Notes under the pieces: generated by a model
What the model saw: only the letters and a program-made list of their open reading frames with translations
Databases searched by the model: none
What the model was told of the DNA's origin: nothing
Program-made: the position numbers and the translations under genes
Source of the DNA: Alistipes_A hominis
GTDB taxonomy: Bacteria; Bacteroidota; Bacteroidia; Bacteroidales; Rikenellaceae
Direction: 5' to 3'
DNA: 64,000 nt
Assembly: GCF_014288115.1 (NCBI RefSeq)
Contig: NZ_JACOOK010000005.1
Span: 62,001-126,000, forward strand
In this document: piece by piece, positions 17,483-25,071 of the stretch
Numbering within the stretch: position 1 is the stretch's first letter
Layout of the letters: the number at the start of each line of letters is the position of its first letter

Positions 17483-18343
17483 ATGAAAGAGGAAGCAGCC
17501 CAACTACTACTGTATTGCCCTGACAAACAGGGTATTTTGGCAGAAGTTACGGACTTTATCACGGTAAACAAAGGCAATATCATTTACCTCGACCAATACG
17601 TAGACCATGCCGAAAACGTGTTTTTCATGCGTATAAGCTGGGATCTGGACGGTTTTCTGATTCCGAAAGAGAAGATCGAGGACTATTTTAATACGCTCTA
17701 TGCGCAAAAATACCAGATGACCTTCCGGCTCTATTTTTCGGGCACGAAGCCGAAGATGGCGATCTTCGTTTCGAAAATGTCGCACTGCCTGTACGATATG
17801 CTCGCCCGCTACACGGCCGGAGAGTGGAACGTAGAGATCCCGCTGATTATCAGCAATCACCCCGAACTGGAACACATCGGCCGACGTTTCGATATCCCGT
17901 TCTACGTTTTCCCGATCAACAAGGAGAACAAGGAGGAGCAGGAACGCGCCGAAATGGAGCTGCTGGCCAAACATCAGGTCAACTTCATCGTGCTGGCGCG
18001 TTACATGCAGATCATTTCGGAACGGATGATCGAAGCCTTCCCGAACCGGATCATCAATATCCACCATTCGTTTCTGCCTGCGTTTATCGGGGCGAAACCG
18101 TATCATGCGGCTTTCGAACGCGGCGTAAAGATCATCGGGGCGACCAGCCACTATGTCACTACCGAACTGGACGCCGGCCCGATCATCGAACAGGAGATCG
18201 TTCGCATCACGCACAAGGATACGATCGCCGATCTGGTCAACAAAGGGAAAGATCTCGAAAAGATCGTCCTGTCGAGGGCCGTCCAAAAGCACATCGAACG
18301 CAAAGTGCTGGTCTACAAAAATAAAACCGTTATATTCAACTGA
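17483..18343 (+). CDS. purU: Formyltetrahydrofolate deformylase
   Basis: 286 residues. The N-terminal ACT domain (LLLYCPDKQGILAEVTDFI) precedes a formyltransferase-like domain. The catalytic triad is visible as N192 and H194 in INIHHSFLPAF and D230 in TTELDAGPII. It hydrolyses 10-formyl-THF to formate and THF. The convergent neighbour is purT, which uses formate, so the pair could pass formate from the folate pool to purine synthesis. In E. coli PurU is regulated by methionine and glycine through the ACT domain. Confidence 0.93.
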   Translation: MKEEAAQLLLYCPDKQGILAEVTDFITVNKGNIIYLDQYVDHAENVFFMRISWDLDGFLIPKEKIEDYFNTLYAQKYQMTFRLYFSGTKPKMAIFVSKMSHCLYDMLARYTAGEWNVEIPLIISNHPELEHIGRRFDIPFYVFPINKENKEEQERAEMELLAKHQVNFIVLARYMQIISERMIEAFPNRIINIHHSFLPAFIGAKPYHAAFERGVKIIGATSHYVTTELDAGPIIEQEIVRITHKDTIADLVNKGKDLEKIVLSRAVQKHIERKVLVYKNKTVIFN

Positions 18344-18359
18344 TCGGTTCCGACCGACG

Positions 18360-18395
18360 AAAAGCGGCGCATCCTTTCGGATACGCCGCTTTTTT
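18360..18395 (+). terminator. purU terminator
   Basis: AAAAGCGGCG-C-ATCC (18360-18374), loop TTTC, then GGAT-A-CGCCGCTTTT followed by more T. About 14 pairs with one mismatch and a T-run. It lies between the convergent purU and purT and may also act on the minus strand, where it ends CGCTTTT. Confidence 0.8.
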
Positions 18396-18412
18396 ATCGT
18401 CTTCTCTTTGAA

Positions 18413-19606
18413 TTATTCCCTGTCGAATACGTTGATTTGCAGTTTGGCATAGGCACGGGCCGTTTTTTCGCGCGCTTCCTCGACGGTTTTGCCCCGCGCC
18501 AGCAACACCGCCATGCGCCGGCGCCCGTCGATTTCGGATTTGCCGAAAATACGCATCTGGGTGTCAGGTTCCGACAGCACGTTTTCGAGGTTCGCAAACT
18601 CCATCCGGTTGCTATCTCCCTCGACTACGACGGCACGGGAAGCCGACGGACCGTGAAACGCGATATTCGGCACGGGAAGCCCCAGGATCGCCCGTACATG
18701 CAGCGCAAACTCGGAGAGATCCTGCGAAATCATCGTTACCATTCCCGTATCGTGCGGCCGGGGCGATACTTCGCTGAAGATCACCCGGTCGCCCTGCACG
18801 AAAAGTTCCACGCCGAAAAGGCCCCGTCCGCCCAATGCGTCGGTAATCCGGCGGGCGATCTCTTCGGCCTGCTTCCTTACGGCGGCCGTCATCGGCTGCG
18901 GCTGCCACGACTCTCGGTAGTCGCCGTCCTGTTGATAGTGCCCGATCGGCTCGAGAAAAGAAGTTCCCCCGCAATGGCGCACCGTCAGCAGCGTAATCTC
19001 GTAATCGAACTTTACGAATCCCTCGACGATCACTTTCCCGGCTCCCGCCCGGCCGCCCCGCTGCGCATTGCGCCAACCGCAATCGATATCCTCTTCGCTG
19101 CGGACGACGCTCTGCCCGTGTCCGGACGAACTCATGATCGGCTTGACCACGCACGGAAAGCCGATCTCGCCGACAGCCTGCGCGAACTCTTCGCGGGTCG
19201 CCGCGAAACGATACGGCGAAGTCGGCAACCGCAGGGTCTCGGCGGCAAGCCGGCGAATCCCCTCCCGGTCCATCGTCAGCATCGCGGCCCGCGCGGTGGG
19301 CACCACGCGGTAGCCTTCCTTTTCCAATTCGAGCAGCACGTCGGTCGCAACGGCTTCGATCTCCGGAATGATATAATCCGGCTTCTCTCGCTCGACGATC
19401 TCCCGCAACCGGGCCCCGTCCAGCATCGAAACCACGTACGACCGGTGCGCGACCTGCATGGCCGGCGCGTCCGGATAGCGATCAAGCGCCACGACTTCCA
19501 CCCCGTAACGTTGCAGTTCGACGGCAACCTCTTTGCCCAGTTCTCCCGACCCGCAAAGCAACGCTTTTTTACCGATCGGCGACAACGTCGTTCCAATACT
19601 TACCAT
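18413..19606 (-). CDS. purT: Formate-dependent phosphoribosylglycinamide formyltransferase
   Basis: 397 residues; E. coli PurT has 392. An ATP-grasp enzyme that makes formyl-GAR from GAR, formate and ATP. The N-terminal GTTLSPIGKKALLCGSGELGKEVAVELQRYG is the preATP-grasp signature. CVVKPIMSSSGHGQSVV binds ATP, and GVELFVQGDRVIFSEVSPRPHDTGMVT carries the Mg ligands. I chose the ATG at 19606 (MVSIGTTLSP) by family alignment; an ATG 7 codons upstream is in frame. The convergent purU supplies formate. Confidence 0.93.
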   Translation of the reverse strand: MVSIGTTLSPIGKKALLCGSGELGKEVAVELQRYGVEVVALDRYPDAPAMQVAHRSYVVSMLDGARLREIVEREKPDYIIPEIEAVATDVLLELEKEGYRVVPTARAAMLTMDREGIRRLAAETLRLPTSPYRFAATREEFAQAVGEIGFPCVVKPIMSSSGHGQSVVRSEEDIDCGWRNAQRGGRAGAGKVIVEGFVKFDYEITLLTVRHCGGTSFLEPIGHYQQDGDYRESWQPQPMTAAVRKQAEEIARRITDALGGRGLFGVELFVQGDRVIFSEVSPRPHDTGMVTMISQDLSEFALHVRAILGLPVPNIAFHGPSASRAVVVEGDSNRMEFANLENVLSEPDTQMRIFGKSEIDGRRRMAVLLARGKTVEEAREKTARAYAKLQINVFDRE

Positions 19607-19624
19607 GTCATTCCTTTTTGGGAG

Positions 19625-19632
19625 CAAAGGTA
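19625..19632 (-). promoter_or_regulatory. -7 element of a purT promoter
   Basis: The minus strand reads TACCTTTG, identical to the trp -7 box, 19 bases upstream of the purT ATG. The -33 element is unclear. Confidence 0.45.
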
Positions 19633-19661
19633 ATAAAATACCTTCGAAACGAATCGGCGGA

Positions 19662-19692
19662 TTTCGGATACCGATATAATTCTTATATTTGC
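19662..19692 (+). promoter_or_regulatory. Promoter of the Wzz-type gene
   Basis: TATATTTG (19685-19692) matches TAnnTTTG. TTTCG at 19662-19666 is a near -33 element 18 bases upstream. The ATG is at 19718. Confidence 0.5.
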
Positions 19693-19717
19693 ATTCGGAA
19701 TCGATTCAATCTAATTT

Positions 19718-20800
19718 ATGGAAGAAACACAATCATCCGGTACGACCGCGGAAGAGATCGACCTGCTCGATTTGATGAAAAAAATCTGGGCTCGGCGGAT
19801 ATTCGTCCTGAAGGCCGCCGGCATCGGCGCGATCGCAGGACTGATTATCGCATTCAGCATCCCGAAAGAGTACACGACGACCGTAAAAATGGCCCCCGAA
19901 GGAATCAACGCGACCAAAGGCGGGGGGATGGCGGATTTGGCAGCTCTGGCCGGTTTCGACCTGAGTTCCGGAAGCGGCAACAATGTGGACGGGATCAACC
20001 TGATGCTGTATCCCGACGTCGTCAACAGCACCCCTTTTATGGTGGATCTGAGTCAGATTCCCGTACAGGGAAAGAAAATGCCGGCAACGATGTCGCTCTA
20101 CGATTACGTCGACACCCAATTATCTTCGCCCTGGTGGAAGTACCTGTTGGCCGTACCGGGAAAAATCATCGGATGGATTTCTTTTGCGGAAAAAGAAGAA
20201 GAAGCAAACGGCATAAATCCCTACGCGCTCACCCAACAGCAAAGCGAAGTGCTGAAAAAACAGAATGAGCGGATCAATATTTCGGTCGACAAAAAAACGG
20301 GGGTCATAACCGCTTCGGCGACCATGCAGGATCCGTTGGTGACAGCCGCCGTCGCCGACTCGATGGTCAACAAACTACAGGAATACATCCTGACGTACCG
20401 CACCGAAAAAGCCGTGCGCGACCTCGCCTTCACCCGAAACCTTTTCGACGAGGCGAAACAGAAATATTACGACGCGCAGCGCAAATACGCGATTGCGGCC
20501 GACGCCAACAAACACATCGCCAAACAGACGGCACAGGTGGAACTCGATCGTTTACAGAACGAACAACAACTGGCTTTCGGCGTTTACAACCAACTGGCCC
20601 AGCAACTCGAAACGGCCAAAATCAAGGTGCAGGAGCAAACCCCCTGCGTAACGATCATCGAACCGGCGACCATTCCGGTGAAAAAATCGAACACCAGCAA
20701 GGCAGTCATTCTGATCGCATTCGTATTTCTGGGAGCCTGTGCGGGGATCGGAAAAATTCTTGTCAAAGATCTTTTCCTAAAAAAGACGACGCAGGCATAA
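19718..20800 (+). CDS. Wzz/chain-length-determinant family protein
   Basis: 360 residues. An inner-membrane segment near residues 29-48 (LKAAGIGAIAGLIIAFSIP) is followed by a large periplasmic region with a coiled-coil-prone stretch (YYDAQRKYAIAADANKHIAKQTAQVELDRLQNE split across about residues 246-280). A second transmembrane segment lies near 326-345, preceded by the PATIPVKKS motif typical of Wzz. These proteins set polysaccharide chain length. No tyrosine kinase domain is fused and no polysaccharide synthesis genes flank it, so the target glycan is unknown. Confidence 0.8.
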   Translation: MEETQSSGTTAEEIDLLDLMKKIWARRIFVLKAAGIGAIAGLIIAFSIPKEYTTTVKMAPEGINATKGGGMADLAALAGFDLSSGSGNNVDGINLMLYPDVVNSTPFMVDLSQIPVQGKKMPATMSLYDYVDTQLSSPWWKYLLAVPGKIIGWISFAEKEEEANGINPYALTQQQSEVLKKQNERINISVDKKTGVITASATMQDPLVTAAVADSMVNKLQEYILTYRTEKAVRDLAFTRNLFDEAKQKYYDAQRKYAIAADANKHIAKQTAQVELDRLQNEQQLAFGVYNQLAQQLETAKIKVQEQTPCVTIIEPATIPVKKSNTSKAVILIAFVFLGACAGIGKILVKDLFLKKTTQA

Positions 20801-20817
20801 TTATTCTTCCCGACTAC

Positions 20818-20850
20818 GAAAACTCCGGCACGAACTTGCCGGAGTTTTTT
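20818..20850 (+). terminator. Terminator after the Wzz-type gene
   Basis: AACTCCGGCA (20821-20830), a 6-base loop, then TGCCGGAGTT followed by a T-run to 20850. A perfect 10-bp stem 18 bases after the stop codon. Confidence 0.85.
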
Positions 20851-20930
20851 ATTTTTCCGGGATTTTACTTTTAAATCGTCAAAATTTATTATAACTTGCA
20901 GTATAATACAGAAATTTAAAATCCGATCTT

Positions 20931-21425
20931 ATGAAACGTTTTTTTGCATTATCTCTCATGTTGTTGCTGTGCGCGCCAGGGGCGTTCGCACAATCGGCCG
21001 ACGATCTGATGGTAGAACAGGCTGTAAACCAACTTATCAGTAGAAAAACAATCACTTTCGTAGCGAACCGAATCCTGACCTCGGGAGGCAACCAATCCAT
21101 GCTGACTCAATTGAACTCCATGACCGTAAACAAGGATTCGCTGACCGTTTCCCTACCCTATATCGGCAAAGAAGGATCGAGCGGCAATACGGGCGGCAAT
21201 CCGCTGCAATTCACGACTACGGATTTTACCTACAAAGTAGAGGTGACCAAAAAGAAGGATAAAATCATTACGATGGAGGTGAAATCGCCCGGAAGCGACC
21301 GGTTCACGTTCATGTTGACGATCAGCAAAGGCATCATGGCCAAACTGACGATAACGAGTTCGTCGCGTTCCCCGATGAATTTTTCGGGATACATTCAAGA
21401 GCCGGGAACCAAAATCGGGGAATAG
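20931..21425 (+). CDS. DUF4251 secreted/periplasmic protein (copy 1)
   Basis: 164 residues with a signal peptide (RFFALSLMLLLCAPGAFAQ). The mature part starts DDLMVEQAVNQLISRKTITFVANRIL and runs through NKDSLTVSLPYIGKEG, FTTTDFTYKVEVTKKKDKIITMEVKSPGSDRF (in two parts) and MNFSGYI. This is the DUF4251 pattern, a Bacteroidetes family of unknown function. A paralogue of the same layout lies 246 bases downstream. Each copy is a separate unit; a terminator stands between them. Confidence 0.75.
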   Translation: MKRFFALSLMLLLCAPGAFAQSADDLMVEQAVNQLISRKTITFVANRILTSGGNQSMLTQLNSMTVNKDSLTVSLPYIGKEGSSGNTGGNPLQFTTTDFTYKVEVTKKKDKIITMEVKSPGSDRFTFMLTISKGIMAKLTITSSSRSPMNFSGYIQEPGTKIGE

Positions 21426-21451
21426 CCCGTCGGTTCCGCATCCACACAACG

Positions 21452-21484
21452 ACGGGGGCATTCGGAAAATGCCCCCGTTTTTTA
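21452..21484 (+). terminator. Terminator after DUF4251 copy 1
   Basis: ACGGGGGCATT (21452-21462), loop CGGAA, then AATGCCCCCGT (21468-21478) and a T-run. An 11-bp perfect stem. Confidence 0.85.
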
Positions 21485-21671
21485 CTGACTGCGACAGATC
21501 TTTCGACTCTCTTTTCATAGCGACGTTACCCGAATTACGGGAAGACCTACCCCGATTACGGTTTGATGGGTTCCGCTTATTCAACTTACCGGCAAAATGT
21601 TTTACTTTACAACGAGAAATAAAACAAAATCCAAAACTGTTTTAATTTTAACGACTTAAAATCAACCGGCT

Positions 21672-22187
21672 ATGAAAAAACTATTCCTGTTACTCGCCCT
21701 TTCGTTTTGGGCCGCAGGTCTTTCCGCACAGAAAAAGCAGTCGGCGGAAGACGTCAAAATCATGCAGGCCATCAACCAACTGATCAGCACGAAAGCCTTC
21801 ACATTTCACGCCAACAAGATTCTGTCTTCCAACGCTGCGAACCAAGCGTCTTTCCTGACGCATATGAACACGTTGCAGGTAACCAAAGATTCGGTAGTCG
21901 TCCGGTTGCCTTACGTCGGACAGGCTTTCACCTCCTCCGATTTCGGAAACAACAAAAATCCGTTGAGTTTCACTTCCAAAGATTTCACCTACGACCTGCA
22001 AAGCAACAAGCGGGGCGACCGCATCATTACGATGGACGTGAAATCGCCTCACGGGTCGGATCGGCTCACCTTTACGATCGTCGTAGGCCAGGGTATCAAC
22101 GCCAAGCTGATCGTCAATCAGATCAGCCGTTCGACCATGCAATTCTCCGGTTATATTCAGGGAAACGAGACGCCTGAAAACAACTGA
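21672..22187 (+). CDS. DUF4251 secreted/periplasmic protein (copy 2)
   Basis: 171 residues with a signal peptide (KLFLLLALSFWAAGLSAQ). It shares blocks with copy 1 in the same order: MQAINQLISTKAFTFHANKIL, TKDSVVVRLPYVGQ, LSFTSKDFTYDLQ, DRIITMDVKSP and MQFSGYIQ. The two are clear tandem duplicates that have diverged at many positions. It ends just before the convergent histidine kinase gene (stop codons 2 bases apart), with no terminator visible between them. Function unknown. Confidence 0.75.
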   Translation: MKKLFLLLALSFWAAGLSAQKKQSAEDVKIMQAINQLISTKAFTFHANKILSSNAANQASFLTHMNTLQVTKDSVVVRLPYVGQAFTSSDFGNNKNPLSFTSKDFTYDLQSNKRGDRIITMDVKSPHGSDRLTFTIVVGQGINAKLIVNQISRSTMQFSGYIQGNETPENN

Positions 22188-22189
22188 AA

Positions 22190-23500
22190 CTAACTGAATA
22201 ACAATTTAAAGGTCGTTTCGCCGGGACGGGAGCATTTCAACGAGATGCTCCCGTTGTGCAGGCGCATGATCTGTCGCGACACGCTCAAACCGATCCCCGA
22301 CCCGTTTTCTTTCGTCGTAAAGAACGGCATGAAAATGTTGGCCGCGACTTCGGGCGGGATACCGCATCCGTTGTCCGTCACCGAAAGCGTGATTTCGCCG
22401 GATTCGCTGCCCGTCGCCGCAATCCGGATCGTCCCGTCCGTCCGGCCTTGCAAAGCGTGAACCGCATTTTTCAGCAGGTTCAGCACGACCTGCCCGATCA
22501 TATCCTCGTCGGCATACAACAGCAGCTCTTCAGGCTCTACCCCGATACGTATATCGAGTGCCCGGTCGGCCGTATCATGGCGGATCAGCGTAACGATGCG
22601 TTCCAAAAAAGGCAGGACGTAAAACGACCGGAGCCGCGGCGTCGGAATCCGAGTCACACGCCGATAAGACTCCACGAACCCGATCAATCCTTTGCCGGTC
22701 GAACCGATCGCTTCGATCCCCTCCCGCACCTTCTCGTTCATCGAACCTTCCATTTTCAGCAACGTATCGCTCAAGGAGGTGATCGGCGTAATGGAATTCA
22801 TGATTTCGTGGGTCAGCACCCGGATCAGCCGTATCCACGATTCGGTCTCTTTTTCGTCCAGTTCGTTGTTGATGTCGTTGACCGCCACGATCCGAAGCGA
22901 CATATCACGCACCTTCATCGCCGAGACGTTGATCGCAAGATGGACGACGCCGCGTTCGTTGGAAAAAGAAGTTTGTTTTTTCTCCCCGGCTTTCAGGTTG
23001 AAAAACAGATCGCGTAGCGAACCGTCGATCACCGCCAGCCGGTTAACGTGGTTCAGTCGCGGCAATCCGAACAACTGTAAAGCGGCCTGATTGATCTGAT
23101 AAACGTTCCCCGCATCGTTAATAACGATCACCCCCGTATGAATGCTGTTCATTATCAGCTCGTAGTACTTTTCCTGTTCGACGGCCTGCGTGCGGGCCTT
23201 CACCAGAATATTCTTGATCCGGTTCAGCGAAAGGTTCAGCAAGTTGTCGCTGACCGGCCCCTCGTACTCGGTAAACTTAAAGGCATAGTCGCCGTTTTCG
23301 ATGGAATTGAACATGAAGGTCATTTTACGGATACTCTGAAAATGAAAACGGAACAGTCCGGCGATTCCCCAAACCAACAACGCGAAGCCCAGCAACAGCA
23401 TGAAAAATTTCCCGGACAGAATGCCCAGGGTAATCAGCGCGGCCGATCCCAACAGCAGGATCAACAATCCGCAGAGTTTATAAACCGAGCCTTTGAACAT
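22190..23500 (-). CDS. Sensor histidine kinase (NtrB/AtoS-like)
   Basis: 436 residues. Two N-terminal membrane helices (residues about 9-27 and 31-51) have almost no loop between them, so it probably senses within or at the membrane. A PAS-like domain (GVIVINDAGNVYQINQAALQLFG) follows. The phospho-acceptor is H231 in RVLTHEIMNSITPI. The ATPase has the N box VLNLLKNAVHAL, DNGCGIP, and GSGIGLSVSRQIM. It lies 4 bases downstream of the NtrC-type regulator gene, its obvious partner, and both face the efflux operon. Confidence 0.88.
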   Translation of the reverse strand: MFKGSVYKLCGLLILLLGSAALITLGILSGKFFMLLLGFALLVWGIAGLFRFHFQSIRKMTFMFNSIENGDYAFKFTEYEGPVSDNLLNLSLNRIKNILVKARTQAVEQEKYYELIMNSIHTGVIVINDAGNVYQINQAALQLFGLPRLNHVNRLAVIDGSLRDLFFNLKAGEKKQTSFSNERGVVHLAINVSAMKVRDMSLRIVAVNDINNELDEKETESWIRLIRVLTHEIMNSITPITSLSDTLLKMEGSMNEKVREGIEAIGSTGKGLIGFVESYRRVTRIPTPRLRSFYVLPFLERIVTLIRHDTADRALDIRIGVEPEELLLYADEDMIGQVVLNLLKNAVHALQGRTDGTIRIAATGSESGEITLSVTDNGCGIPPEVAANIFMPFFTTKENGSGIGLSVSRQIMRLHNGSISLKCSRPGETTFKLLFS

Positions 23501-23504
23501 ACCG

Positions 23505-24860
23505 TTACAGTTCGTATTTCTTAATCTTGTTGTATAGCGTCTGGCGGGTAATCCCCAACTGAGCCGCGACGGCGGACATGTTGCCGTCGTTTATCCGGAT
23601 GGCCCGGACGATCATGTCCCGTTCCATCTGCTCCAGAGTCGAAACGGCAGGCTGAGCGGCCGAAACCTGCGGCGATGCCATCAGCAGATTGTCCTCCGCG
23701 ATATTTTCCGTTTCGCAGACAATCACCGCTTTTTCAACGGTATGCTGCAATTCTCGGATATTTCCGGGCCATGGATAGTCCCTCAGTTTCTTCTGGGCGC
23801 CGGTGTCGATTCCGAGCCCCTGTTTGTGATATTTCGCCGCATACCTCGACAGAAACATTTCGGCGAGCGGCAGGATATCTTCTTTTCGTTCGCGCAGCGA
23901 CGGGATCTCGATATGAATCGTATTGATCCGGTACAACAGGTCTTCGCGGAACTGCTTCTGCGTCACCATTTCCGGCAGGTTTCGATTCGTCGCGCAGATC
24001 AGGCGGATGTCGGTCGGGACAGACAGGTTGCTTCCGACCCGGACGACGCTGCGACTCTGGATGGCCGACAACAGTTTCGCTTGCAAATGGTACGACAGGT
24101 TGCCGATCTCGTCCAGAAACAGCGTTCCGCCCCGCGCAATTTCGAATTTGCCGATCCGATCGGTGCGGGCGTCGGTAAAAGCGCCTTTGACATGACCGAA
24201 CAACTCGCTTTCGAACAGCGATTCGGTCAGCGCGCCCATATCGACCGTGACCATCAATTCGGCGGCCCGCGAGGAGAGGCGGTGTATTTCACGCGCCAAC
24301 ACCTCTTTCCCGGTCCCGTTCTCCCCGGTTATCAGGACATTGGCATCGGTCGCCGCCACTTTGTCCACCAGCAAGCGAACCTGTCGCATAGACTGCGAAG
24401 CGCCCCAGAACATCGGTGCTGCGGAAGAGAGTTCCTGCCGCATTCCTTTCAGAAATTTGACTTCTTTTTTCGATTTTCCGAGGTTGTAGGCCGAAAGCAG
24501 CGTGGCGATCAGCTTGTCGTTTTCCCAGGGCTTTACGACAAAATCGGCAGCGCCTTCCTTGATTGCACGGACAGCCAGGTCGATATCGGCGTAAGCCGTA
24601 AACACGACGACTTGGATGTTGGCATCCGCCTTTTTGATCTGCGACAACCAGTAGATCCCTTCGTTCCCGGTATTGATTCCGGCCGAGAAATTCATATCCA
24701 GCAGCACCACGTCCACGCGTTCGTTCCACAACGTCCCGGCGATCCGATTCGGCGAGGAAATCAGGATTACTTTGTCAAAATACTTATCGAGCAATAATCC
24801 GAGCGCCTTCAGTATGCCCTTGTTATCGTCGACGACCAATACCGTCCCCTGCTTAACCAT
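23505..24860 (-). CDS. Sigma-54-dependent response regulator (NtrC family)
   Basis: 451 residues. The receiver domain has DD at 11-12 and phospho-acceptor D55 (VVLLDMNFS). The AAA+ domain has Walker A GENGTGKE (from residue 179), the sigma-54 contact loop as GAFTDA (226-231) instead of GAFTGA, and Walker B GGTLFLDEIGNL. The C-terminal HTH is of Fis type (NMSAVAAQLGITRQTLYNKIKKY). It is the first gene of the regulator-kinase operon and is divergent from the TolC/HlyD/permease operon, its likely target. I found no clear GG-N10-GC sigma-54 promoter there by eye. Confidence 0.9.
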   Translation of the reverse strand: MVKQGTVLVVDDNKGILKALGLLLDKYFDKVILISSPNRIAGTLWNERVDVVLLDMNFSAGINTGNEGIYWLSQIKKADANIQVVVFTAYADIDLAVRAIKEGAADFVVKPWENDKLIATLLSAYNLGKSKKEVKFLKGMRQELSSAAPMFWGASQSMRQVRLLVDKVAATDANVLITGENGTGKEVLAREIHRLSSRAAELMVTVDMGALTESLFESELFGHVKGAFTDARTDRIGKFEIARGGTLFLDEIGNLSYHLQAKLLSAIQSRSVVRVGSNLSVPTDIRLICATNRNLPEMVTQKQFREDLLYRINTIHIEIPSLRERKEDILPLAEMFLSRYAAKYHKQGLGIDTGAQKKLRDYPWPGNIRELQHTVEKAVIVCETENIAEDNLLMASPQVSAAQPAVSTLEQMERDMIVRAIRINDGNMSAVAAQLGITRQTLYNKIKKYEL

Positions 24861-24916
24861 GAAATACGGATTTTTTTTAATCGATCTCTAAAGATAAAGC
24901 AATATTTCCGGTTTCC

Positions 24917-24929
24917 GACAGGATTTGTC
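24917..24929. promoter_or_regulatory. Candidate operator: GACA-N5-TGTC palindrome
   Basis: In the divergent region between the regulator and tolC-like genes, GACA (24917-24920) and TGTC (24926-24929) form an inverted repeat. A similar GACA-TCCG-TGT lies at 24939-24949, and further GACA half-sites at 24978-25001. These may bind the adjacent regulator; no experiment or motif search supports it. Confidence 0.25.
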
Positions 24930-24969
24930 AAGAAAAAAGACATCCGTGTAAAATAAATAGACACACAAA

Positions 24970-25001
24970 CAAAAGTAGACACCGGACAAAAACCTGACAA
25001 A
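24970..25001 (-). promoter_or_regulatory. Promoter of the regulator-kinase operon
   Basis: On the minus strand TTTG (24998-25001) and TACTTTTG (24970-24977) are separated by 20 bases, a good housekeeping-type Bacteroidetes promoter. The leader to the ATG at 24860 would be about 100 bases. Confidence 0.6.
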
Positions 25002-25071
25002 CAAACGGTTTCGGGGAAAGGTACGATTTTGGTATTTTATTATATAATAAAACACACAAACCAAACGGCCG

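Noticed and set aside
24861..25071. A sigma-54 (-24/-12) promoter upstream of the TolC-like gene
   Set aside because: No GG-N10-GC pair with flanking consensus was found. The best is GG-N10-GA near 25013, too weak to annotate.
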